A DNA stretch of 6,901 nt from Candidatus Elarobacter sp. (lineage in GTDB: Bacteria > Vulcanimicrobiota > Vulcanimicrobiia > Vulcanimicrobiales > Vulcanimicrobiaceae). A program made the position numbers and the translations under genes. Positions 1-5,562 of the stretch are shown piece after piece. The DNA is taken from the NCBI GenBank assembly GCA_030150085.1, contig JASLGJ010000587.1, positions 1-6,901 on the forward strand, written 5' to 3'. Below the pieces are notes generated by a model. The model had not been told where the DNA came from. It worked only from the letters and a program-made list of their open reading frames with translations, and made no database searches. The stretch's first letter is position 1. The number at the start of each line of letters is the position of its first letter.

Positions 1-177
1 CACGCCTTCGCCCACCGCGCGCCGCACCGCGGGCGGTGCGAGCGGCGGCAGGCCGAAGGCGTGCAGCGCGCGGTTCAGCGCCGCGCCGATGTCCTCGGCG
101 GTGTCGACCAGCGTTCCATCGAGGTCGAACACCACCGTTCGCAGCGTGCGGTTCGCCGTCCGCGGCGGCGCGGTCAC
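1..177 (-). CDS. gph: HAD-superfamily phosphatase, phosphoglycolate phosphatase-like (N-terminal part, runs off the window)
   Basis: Only the first 59 codons are present; the gene continues beyond base 1. The translation contains the HAD nucleophile motif 'VVFDLDGTLVDT' at residues 15-26. Asp18 would be the phosphorylated nucleophile and Asp20 the general acid/base. It is followed by a cap-like helix 'DIGAALNRALHAFGLPPL', the usual layout of Gph/phosphoglycolate phosphatases, which hydrolyse 2-phosphoglycolate in the cytosol. I chose the GTG at 177-175 because it overlaps the stop of the upstream halogenase gene (GTGA) and leaves 14 residues before the first strand. The overlap implies translational coupling to the halogenase, so it is probably the fourth gene of that transcript. 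Substrate specificity cannot be judged without the cap domain. It could equally be another small-molecule HAD phosphatase, housekeeping or recruited to the cluster. The HAD family is near certain; Gph itself is likely. Confidence 0.85.
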   Translation of the reverse strand, partial: MTAPPRTANRTLRTVVFDLDGTLVDTAEDIGAALNRALHAFGLPPLAPPAVRRAVGEGV

Positions 178-1943
178 GCCGTGACGGCCGCTTCGCGCAC
201 CTCGGCCAGGCCGGCCACGACCAGCTTGTGGAGCAGGTTGTGCAGGTGCGGCGGGGTCGCCGCCTTGATGTCGCCGTAGCGCTGCGGGCCTTGCGCCAGG
301 CGCACCCACAGCGTGCGCGCCGCGCCGAGGTCGCCCGGCTGGCGCAGCCGGTCCACGCCCTGGGCGTCGATGAAGCGCAGGCAGGGGATCGTCGTGTCCT
401 GCGGCGAGGGCAGCGGCACGGGGTTGTCGCGCAGGTTGCGCCAGTAGTCCGCGGCCGCGCGGCGCTCCTCGGCGGTGGCCCAGGGCGGCAGCATGCTGGC
501 TTTGAAGGCCGGGATCGCGAGCGTCTCGCCGTCGGCGCAGGTCACGCCCGGGCGCAGCTCGATCACGGCGTCAGGGCTCGGCTCGCTCTGCGCCAGTTCG
601 GCCAGCATGCGCACGAACGGGCCTTCGGCGTCGAGGTCGCGCGCGTCGAAGCTGCCCTTGGTGAGGATCTGCAGCAGGTCGGGGGTGATCGCGGCGTCGA
701 CCAGCCCTTGGAACGAGGCATCGCGGATGCCCAGGTCGAGCTCCGTGTTGCGGCGGACCTTCCAGTAGATGCTAGCGGGGTGGTTGACGGCGATCGAGTG
801 GTACCACTGGTCGATCGCCAGCGCGAACGAGCGCGCGATGTCGTGCCACTCGCGGTCGTAGTCGTGCCACATGCGCGGCAGGTCGGGCGACGTCTCGTCG
901 GCCAGCGTGGTGCGGATCAGCAGTTCCGCGGTCGAGGCCATGCCCGACGCGAACGTCACCCCCGAGGAGAAGAGCGGGTCGACGAAGTACGCCGCGTCGC
1001 CGACCAGCAGCCAGCGCTCCGCGAAGTCGCAGAAGCGCTCCTGGATCATCGAGTAGTTCGTCACCACTTGGAGCTCGTCGCGCAGCGGCACCGCGTCGCG
1101 GGTCAACTCCTCGATCAGCCGGATGCTGCGGATCGTGTCGTTGAAGACCTGCGGGTCGAGGTAGTTCTTGGCCGGGTCCTTGAGCACGCTGGGGTCGGTC
1201 ACGATCCCGATCGAGTAGGTCGTGACGCGCTCGCCGTTCACGATCTTGCGGACCGGGATGTACCAGGCCCAGCCGTCCTCGAACGCCACGCAGGCGATCG
1301 GCGAGAGGTCCTCGGCGCGGAAGATGTTCCAGTCCGCCTCCAGGCTCTGGGCGGGCTTGCAGTTCAGGAAGTGGTTCCAGATCGCGACGTTCTTGTATTC
1401 CGAAAGGAACGCGGGCCGGCGGCGCGTCGCGACCTGGCTGCTGCGCCCGGAAGCGTCGACGAACACCCGCGCCGCGACCGTGCGCCCGTCGCTCAGCTCC
1501 ACCACCCCGCCGCGCCCGTCGGCGCCGGGCGTGTAGGAGCGCACGCGCACATTTTCGACCACCTCGGCGCCCTGGTCGCGCGCGTTGTCGAGCAGGATCT
1601 GGTCGAACTCGGCCCGGTCGACGTGGATCGCCCAGCGGTGCACCCCGTCCTCCAGCCAGTTGGGCTGGTCGAAGAACGTCACCGCCGGCCGCTCGGCGTC
1701 CCAGGCGAAGATGCCGCCGAACTTCTGGATCCAGCACTCGCTGGCCAGGATCTTGCCCAGCGCGCCGGCTTCCTCGAACACCGGCAGGCAGGCGTGGACC
1801 AGCGACTCGCCGATGTGCTCGCGCGGGAAGCGCTCGCCCTCGAGCACCAACACCGACAAGCCGCTCTTGCGCTTGACGAGCGCGGCCAGCGTGCTGCCCG
1901 CGGGGCCGCCGCCCATGATGACGACGTCGTACCGGTCTTGCAT
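174..1943 (-). CDS. Flavin-dependent halogenase (tryptophan/phenol/pyrrole halogenase family) with long C-terminal extension
   Basis: The 589-residue protein opens with a Rossmann FAD site, 'GGGPAG' at 11-16, followed by 'HIGESL' at 43-48. Lys74 ('IQKFGG') sits where halogenases carry the active-site lysine that handles hypohalous acid. 'WAWYIP' at 225-230 is an exact match to the halogenase signature WxWxIP. 'FVDPLFSSG' at 320-328 matches the second signature FxxPxxSxG, just after the FAD-contacting 'VGDAA' at 314-318. Such enzymes use FADH2, O2 and chloride or bromide to halogenate electron-rich aromatic rings and need a separate flavin reductase, which was not seen here. The protein is longer than the roughly 450-550 residues common in the family: about 200 residues follow the catalytic core, ending in a helix-rich stretch near 545-585. 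ATG at 1943 is the start because the FAD motif follows at once; GGAAAGTGAG lies upstream. It lies 26 nt behind the PvcB-like gene. The natural substrate may be the isonitrile product or its precursor (inference). A halogenase-fold enzyme acting as a plain oxygenase is the main alternative. Confidence 0.88.
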   Translation of the reverse strand: MQDRYDVVIMGGGPAGSTLAALVKRKSGLSVLVLEGERFPREHIGESLVHACLPVFEEAGALGKILASECWIQKFGGIFAWDAERPAVTFFDQPNWLEDGVHRWAIHVDRAEFDQILLDNARDQGAEVVENVRVRSYTPGADGRGGVVELSDGRTVAARVFVDASGRSSQVATRRRPAFLSEYKNVAIWNHFLNCKPAQSLEADWNIFRAEDLSPIACVAFEDGWAWYIPVRKIVNGERVTTYSIGIVTDPSVLKDPAKNYLDPQVFNDTIRSIRLIEELTRDAVPLRDELQVVTNYSMIQERFCDFAERWLLVGDAAYFVDPLFSSGVTFASGMASTAELLIRTTLADETSPDLPRMWHDYDREWHDIARSFALAIDQWYHSIAVNHPASIYWKVRRNTELDLGIRDASFQGLVDAAITPDLLQILTKGSFDARDLDAEGPFVRMLAELAQSEPSPDAVIELRPGVTCADGETLAIPAFKASMLPPWATAEERRAAADYWRNLRDNPVPLPSPQDTTIPCLRFIDAQGVDRLRQPGDLGAARTLWVRLAQGPQRYGDIKAATPPHLHNLLHKLVVAGLAEVREAAVTA

Positions 1944-1969
1944 CGTACTCACTTTCCGTTTATCGCTGG

Positions 1970-2782
1970 CTAGATGACGTGGATGCGCTGGATGTGGCGC
2001 TTGGGGCTGGCGAAGAACGGCCGCCGGCCGTGCAGCAGCGCGTGGTTGTCGGTCAGCAGGAAGTCGCCCGAGCGCCAGGGGTGGGCGTAGTACACCGCGG
2101 GCTCGTACAGCCGCGGCACGAACTCGGCCAGGAACTCCCGCGCCTGCCGCTCGCCCAGCGCCGTGCCGTCCTCGAAGACGTCGAGGAACAGCGGGTTGAG
2201 CTGGACGCTCTCGCCGTTGAGCGGCTCCGCGAAGCGGATCGTGGTCGCGCCGGTCAGCGGGTGCGGCTGGAGCAGCGCGCGCCGGATCTGCCCGCCGTAA
2301 TGGGCCTGCTTGTCGGTGCGGTACTCGATCGCGATCCGCTCCCAGCGCGCGCGCTCGGCCGCGCTCGCGCGCTCGACGACGCGCACCGTGTCGCAGAAGG
2401 TCGTCTCGCCGCTGCCCGCCTCGGGCGCTTCGACGCACTGGAAGAGCTGGTGGCGCGGCACCACCTCGGCGAACGCCCCGTCCCAGTGGTAGGGCACGTT
2501 GCCGCGCGTAAAGAGATAGTTGCTGGGCTCGTCGTGCACCACCAGCTCGAGCACGAAGCCGAAGTTCCACTCCAGCAGCGCGCCGAAGCGCCGCCCGAAG
2601 GCCTCGAAGCCGGCCTTGTCGAGCGCGCCGAAGCCGCGCAGCACCACGACCCGGTGCTCCAGCGCGAGCCGTTCGAGCAGCGCGGGCTCGAGCGCGGTGA
2701 CGTCGGCGCCGCCCGCGGCCTGCAGCAGCAGGCCGTACGGCGCGAGCGGGGTCGACCGGAGTTCGTCGAGCGCGGTGTTCAT
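1970..2782 (-). CDS. pvcB: PvcB/IsnB-type Fe(II)/2-oxoglutarate-dependent oxygenase (TauD/TfdA fold)
   Basis: A 270-residue cytosolic protein of typical TauD-family length. Iron ligands are visible as 'YHWDGAF' (His99, Asp101) and the distal His251 in 'DNHALLHGR'. Arg266 in 'HIQRIHVI', 15 residues further on, is placed to bind 2-oxoglutarate. In known isonitrile pathways PvcB/IsnB acts directly after the isonitrile synthase, converting the 2-isocyano acid to a desaturated or decarboxylated vinyl isonitrile. Position and sequence style both fit: the ATG at 2782-2780 overlaps the stop of the isonitrile synthase gene (ATGA), and a good Shine-Dalgarno GGGAG sits 8 nt upstream. The gene ends in TAG 26 nt before the halogenase. 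The family and the PvcB-like subgroup are well supported by context. Whether it desaturates, decarboxylates or hydroxylates cannot be read from sequence alone. Confidence 0.92.
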   Translation of the reverse strand: MNTALDELRSTPLAPYGLLLQAAGGADVTALEPALLERLALEHRVVVLRGFGALDKAGFEAFGRRFGALLEWNFGFVLELVVHDEPSNYLFTRGNVPYHWDGAFAEVVPRHQLFQCVEAPEAGSGETTFCDTVRVVERASAAERARWERIAIEYRTDKQAHYGGQIRRALLQPHPLTGATTIRFAEPLNGESVQLNPLFLDVFEDGTALGERQAREFLAEFVPRLYEPAVYYAHPWRSGDFLLTDNHALLHGRRPFFASPKRHIQRIHVI

Positions 2783-3768
2783 GCGACCATCTCCCGCACG
2801 AGCGCGTCGTGCAGCGCGAAGTGGCTGGGGCGCCCGTCGCGGTAGACGAGCACCGCGTTCTGCTGCTCGGCCTCGGCCCGCTTGACGAGCCGGTAGCCGT
2901 CGCGGTCGGCCAGCACCACGGTGTGCCAGGGCGTGCCCCAGGGGCTCGCGCAGCGCACCAGCGCGATGCCGATCTTCTCCGACACCCGCGGCTGGGGGTG
3001 GATCGAGAGCCGCAGCGCCTCCGGAAAGCGGCGCGCGATCAGGCTGCTCCAAGCGTTGGAGCGCTGGATCACCCGGTACGCGACGTGCTTGGAGCGCTCG
3101 CGCACCTGGCTGCGGGTGGTGCCGCCGGCCGCCGCTTCGAGCGTGTCCTCGAAGATGAAGCGGTGGATGCCGTTGAACAGCTCGCGCGCCGGCACCGACT
3201 CGCGCACGCGCCGCTTGAGCGCGCCGATCGACTCGGCGTGCCCGACCAGCAGCTCCTCGCGCATCGACTCGTAGTCCGGCGCGTCGAACACGTCGTCGAG
3301 GTCGAACACGCGCAGGTCGCGCGCGCCGAGCCGTGCGATGAGGGCCTTGAGCTCCTCGCGGTAGCGCGTCACCGCTTCGTCGCTCACCCCCACCAGATCG
3401 GAGAACACTCGCCCGTCGGAGCAGATCGTGACGTTCGCGCCGGGCGCGTAGAGCGCGCGGATCTCGTCGCACAGGCCCTGCAGCCGCGCTAGGCCAAGCT
3501 GCTCGCCCAGATCGGGCAGGTCGCCCAGCGTCTTGCGCCGGTTCGCCGACTTGGCCGGAAAGGCCGGCAGGATCAGCTCGAGCGGGCGCCGCGCGGCCAG
3601 CAGCGGCAGCAGCTTGGGCACGTGCACCGCGAGCTCGGGCTCGCGCGCGCCGTCGTCGCCCGCTTCGCTCGCGAGCAGCCGGCGGCCGCGCAGCAGCACC
3701 GCGAGCAGCGCGCGCGCTTCCTCTTCGAGCGAGCGTGTCAGTTGTAGCGATCCGGTCACGGCCGCCAC
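2779..3768 (-). CDS. pvcA: L-tyrosine/L-tryptophan isonitrile (isocyanide) synthase, PvcA/IsnA/Dit1 family
   Basis: A 329-residue protein that is clearly a PvcA/Dit1-family member. Hallmarks are 'PAFPAKSANRRKTLGDLPD' at 68-86, 'TICSDGRVFSDLVG' at 114-127, 'YRVIQRSNAW' at 231-240, 'LRLSIHPQP' at 252-260 and 'WGTPWHTV' at 277-284. These enzymes build an isonitrile on the alpha-amino group of an aromatic amino acid, taking the carbon from ribulose-5-phosphate. Characterised members (PvcA, IsnA) use tyrosine or tryptophan; the choice here is not readable. It is the first gene of the minus-strand unit and overlaps the oxygenase gene by 4 nt. The start is uncertain: GTG at 3768 gives the longest product without an in-frame ATG, but no Shine-Dalgarno lies directly before it. 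GTG at 3759 would remove only three residues. No signal peptide or membrane segment is apparent, so it should act in the cytosol. Confidence 0.94.
   Translation of the reverse strand: MAAVTGSLQLTRSLEEEARALLAVLLRGRRLLASEAGDDGAREPELAVHVPKLLPLLAARRPLELILPAFPAKSANRRKTLGDLPDLGEQLGLARLQGLCDEIRALYAPGANVTICSDGRVFSDLVGVSDEAVTRYREELKALIARLGARDLRVFDLDDVFDAPDYESMREELLVGHAESIGALKRRVRESVPARELFNGIHRFIFEDTLEAAAGGTTRSQVRERSKHVAYRVIQRSNAWSSLIARRFPEALRLSIHPQPRVSEKIGIALVRCASPWGTPWHTVVLADRDGYRLVKRAEAEQQNAVLVYRDGRPSHFALHDALVREMVA
2791..2795 (-). promoter_or_regulatory. Shine-Dalgarno of the PvcB-like oxygenase gene
   Basis: GGGAG on the minus strand, 8 nt before the ATG at 2782. It lies inside the last codons of the isonitrile synthase gene and supports choosing this ATG with its ATGA overlap. 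Confidence 0.7.
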
Positions 3769-3815
3769 GCCGAAACCGAGCGATGTCGCACGCGTTCGAT
3801 GATCGTTTCCTCCCC
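3756..3815 (-). other. Leader of the isonitrile operon: strong SD-like GGGGAGG plus an 11-codon ORF overlapping pvcA
   Basis: On the minus strand GGGGAGGAAA occupies 3815-3806, the best ribosome-binding sequence in the intergenic region, yet no ATG follows it at normal spacing. The first usable start is a GTG at 3791, 17 nt from GGAGG. It opens an 11-codon ORF (VRHRSVSAWRP, first residue Met if initiated) ending in TGA at 3758-3756. That TGA overlaps the second candidate pvcA start, GTG at 3759-3757, as GTGA. This could be a small coupled leader peptide or simply a poorly marked pvcA start. The SD-to-GTG spacing is longer than ideal, so confidence is low. Confidence 0.3.
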
Positions 3816-3860
3816 GTGGCCGCGTTGCGAAAGGGGCACGGCGAACGCGGCGTGAGGCGA

Positions 3861-3890
3861 ACTATAGCGCGCCGCTCCGTACCGCGACAA
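3861..3890 (-). promoter_or_regulatory. Candidate sigma70-type promoter of the isonitrile/halogenase operon
   Basis: Minus strand: TTGTCG (3890-3885), an 18-nt spacer, then TATAGT (3866-3861), each matching the consensus in most positions. It is one of the few AT-rich spots in this GC-rich gap. Transcription would begin near 3854 and leave a leader of about 85 nt before the GTG at 3768. Assigned by eye from sequence only. Confidence 0.5.
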
Positions 3891-3929
3891 GCGGCGGCGG
3901 CGGACTGTTTCGCGCGTCACGTTGCGAGT

Positions 3930-3943
3930 GTGCATCGCTGCAC
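3930..3943. repeat. Short inverted repeat in the divergent intergenic region (possible operator)
   Basis: GTGCA-TCGC-TGCAC: perfect 5-bp arms around a 4-bp centre. It sits immediately before the candidate -35 box of the rightward flavoenzyme promoter and about 40 bp behind the -35 box of the leftward operon. A regulator bound here could affect both directions. The arms are short and chance occurrence is quite possible. Confidence 0.3.
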
Positions 3944-3973
3944 TTGCCTGCCGCGCGCGCGGCTTGATAGATT
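3944..3973 (+). promoter_or_regulatory. Candidate promoter of the FAD-oxidoreductase/cheY/cheC unit, with possible leaderless start
   Basis: TTGCCT at 3944-3949 and TAGATT at 3968-3973 are separated by 18 nt. Transcription would start around 3980, only a few bases before the ATG at 3984, and no Shine-Dalgarno is visible in that short interval. This would fit a leaderless or nearly leaderless mRNA. Both boxes are only moderate matches, and the spacer is filled largely by the GC palindrome at 3950-3963. Confidence 0.35.
3950..3963. repeat. Perfect 14-bp palindrome GCCGCGCGCGCGGC
   Basis: A strictly self-complementary run of alternating CG flanked by GCC/GGC, lying in the spacer of the candidate rightward promoter. 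It could be a dyad protein-binding site or a Z-DNA-prone tract. In a genome this GC-rich, a chance palindrome of this composition is not rare. Confidence 0.35.
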
Positions 3974-3983
3974 GTTGGCCCTC

Positions 3984-5189
3984 ATGCACGATTATGACGC
4001 GATCATCGTCGGCGCGCGCTGCGCCGGTTCGGCCACCGCCCTGCTCTTGGCGCGCCGCGGCTACCGCGTGCTGCTGCTCGACCGCGCGGCGTTTCCCAGC
4101 GACACTGTGTCCGGCCACGCGCTGCGCGTGCCCGGTGTCGCGCGCCTGCACGAATGGGGCTTGCTCGACGCGCTGGCCGCGACCGGCTGCCCGCCCGTGA
4201 CGAGGTTCACCTACGACGTCGGGCCGTTCGCGCTCTCGGGCTGGTCGCAGCCGGTCGGCGGGGCGAGCGCGATGTACGTGCCGCGCCGCTACGTGCTCGA
4301 CACGCTGCTGGCCGAAGCGGCCGCGGCGGCGGGCGCGGAGCTGCGCCAGCGCTTCACCGTCACGGAACTGCTGTACGACGGCGAGCGCGTCGTGGGCGTG
4401 CGCGGCGCGAGCGCCGGGCGAAGCGGGCTGGAGGAGCGGGCGCGCATCGTGATCGGGGCCGACGGACTGCGCTCGGCGGTCGCGCGGCTGGTGGGCGCGC
4501 CGGTCGCGCACGCACACGCCGGCACCACCTGCGCGTACTACGCCTACTGGCAGGACCTGCCGCTGCCGGACGGGGCGGAGATGTACTCCCGCGAGGGCGC
4601 GATGGTGGTGCTGCTCCCCACCCACGGCGGGCTGACCGAGGTCGGCGTGCAGTGGCCGGTCGCGCGCTTCCCCGAGGTGCGGCGCGACCCCGGCGCGGCG
4701 CTGGAGGCGACCCTGGCCGAGATCGGCCCCGAGCTGGCCGAGCGGGTGCGCTCCGCGCGCCGGGTCGAGCGCTTCGCCGGCACGGGCGAGCTGCCGTTCT
4801 TCTTCCGGCAGGCGGCCGGCCCGGGCTGGGCGCTGGTGGGTGACGCCGGCTGCCACAAGGACCCGATCCTGGCCCACGGCATGAGCGACGCCTTCATCTG
4901 CGCCGAGCTGCTGGCCGACGCGGTCGACGACGGGCTGAGCGGGCGCCGCCCGCTCGACCAGGCCTGCGCGGAGTACGGGCGGGTGCGCGAGGAGAGCATG
5001 CTCGCGCTGTACGAGCTCGAGCACGAGCTGGCCGGCCTGCACCTCCCGCCGCCCCCGCTCCAGGCTCTGCTGGCCGCGCTGCGCGCCGACCCGCTCGGCA
5101 CGGAGCGCTTCTTCAGCGCGCTCGACGGCTCGCTGCCGCTGGCCGACTTCTTCGCCGCGGCTTCAGAAATGGCGCCGACCGGCCGATGA
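3984..5189 (+). CDS. FAD-dependent oxidoreductase/monooxygenase of the PHBH fold (geranylgeranyl-reductase-like group)
   Basis: The 401-residue protein starts with the dinucleotide-binding strand-turn-helix 'DAIIVGARCAGSATALLLA' (5-23), in which Gly10, Gly15 and their surroundings replace a strict GxGxxG. The 'GADGLRS' DG motif at 158-164 and the 'ALVGDAG' GD motif at 283-289 complete the group A flavoprotein pattern. Such enzymes hydroxylate or epoxidise aromatics, or reduce alkenes, with FAD and NAD(P)H. It lacks WxWxIP, so it is not a second halogenase. ATG at 3984 is chosen because the FAD motif follows immediately; the reading frame stays open upstream but codes for nothing recognisable. 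It is divergent from the isonitrile operon across a 215-bp shared control region, so a tailoring role on the same metabolite is plausible but inferred. It is followed 9 nt later by cheY, suggesting co-transcription with the chemotaxis pair. The exact reaction is unknown. Confidence 0.85.
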   Translation: MHDYDAIIVGARCAGSATALLLARRGYRVLLLDRAAFPSDTVSGHALRVPGVARLHEWGLLDALAATGCPPVTRFTYDVGPFALSGWSQPVGGASAMYVPRRYVLDTLLAEAAAAAGAELRQRFTVTELLYDGERVVGVRGASAGRSGLEERARIVIGADGLRSAVARLVGAPVAHAHAGTTCAYYAYWQDLPLPDGAEMYSREGAMVVLLPTHGGLTEVGVQWPVARFPEVRRDPGAALEATLAEIGPELAERVRSARRVERFAGTGELPFFFRQAAGPGWALVGDAGCHKDPILAHGMSDAFICAELLADAVDDGLSGRRPLDQACAEYGRVREESMLALYELEHELAGLHLPPPPLQALLAALRADPLGTERFFSALDGSLPLADFFAAASEMAPTGR

Positions 5190-5198
5190 AACAGAGCA

Positions 5199-5561
5199 AT
5201 GGGCGCCAAGACAGTGCTGGTCGTCGACGACGCGGTCGTCATGCGGATGATGATCAAGAACATCCTGACCAAGAACGGCTACGCCGTGGTCGAGGCCGAG
5301 AGCGGCATCGACGCGGTGGAGAAGTACAAGGCCAGCCGGCCTGACGCGGTCACCATGGACATGGTCATGCCGGACATGGACGGCATCGCCGCGGTCAAGC
5401 AGATCGTCGCCCTGGATCCCGCCGCGCGGATCGTGATGTGCACCTCGATGGGCCAGCAGCAGCTGGTGGTCGAGGCGGTGCAGGCCGGCGCGAAGTCGTT
5501 CATCACCAAGCCCTTCCAGCCGCCCAAGATCCTCGAAACGCTCGAAAAGGTGCTCGCCTGA
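5199..5561 (+). CDS. cheY: CheY-type single-domain response regulator
   Basis: A 120-residue stand-alone receiver domain with no output domain. The acidic pocket is Asp10-Asp11, the phosphoacceptor is Asp54 in 'VTMDMVMPDMDG', the switch Thr/Ser is in 'MCTSMGQ' (81-85, Thr82) and the conserved lysine is Lys104 in 'FITKPF'. The 'CTSMGQQQ' and 'AGAKSFITKPF' stretches resemble the Bacillus/Thermotoga CheY class more than the enterobacterial one. Phosphorylated CheY normally binds the flagellar switch and sets rotation bias, although single-domain regulators next to CheC can serve other chemosensory outputs such as type IV pili. ATG at 5199 gives a standard N-terminus; the ribosome site is weak, and coupling to the flavoenzyme gene ending 9 nt upstream is likely. 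It pairs with cheC 1 nt downstream. Confidence 0.94.
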   Translation: MGAKTVLVVDDAVVMRMMIKNILTKNGYAVVEAESGIDAVEKYKASRPDAVTMDMVMPDMDGIAAVKQIVALDPAARIVMCTSMGQQQLVVEAVQAGAKSFITKPFQPPKILETLEKVLA

Positions 5562-5562
5562 C

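Noticed and set aside
36..1973. A 645-codon open frame on the plus strand opposite the halogenase gene
   Set aside because: Its translation is Arg/Ala/His/Val-rich with no recognisable motif, as expected for the antisense frame of a GC-rich gene. The minus strand has exact halogenase signatures over the same bases.
1944..2570. An upstream extension of the halogenase frame to 2570
   Set aside because: The added 209 residues are Arg/Ala-rich and lie entirely within the PvcB-like gene in another frame. The ATG at 1943 directly precedes the FAD-binding motif.
3735..3983. An N-terminal extension of the FAD oxidoreductase by 83 codons
   Set aside because: The extension has no flavoprotein features, crosses the divergent promoter region and overlaps the 5' end of the isonitrile synthase gene. 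ATG 3984 gives the standard N-terminus.
3756..5042. A 428-codon minus-strand open frame opposite the FAD oxidoreductase
   Set aside because: Low-complexity Arg/Gln/Ala/His composition without motifs; it is the shadow of a gene with clear FAD-binding motifs. Only its last codons, next to the SD-like sequence, were kept as a possible leader.
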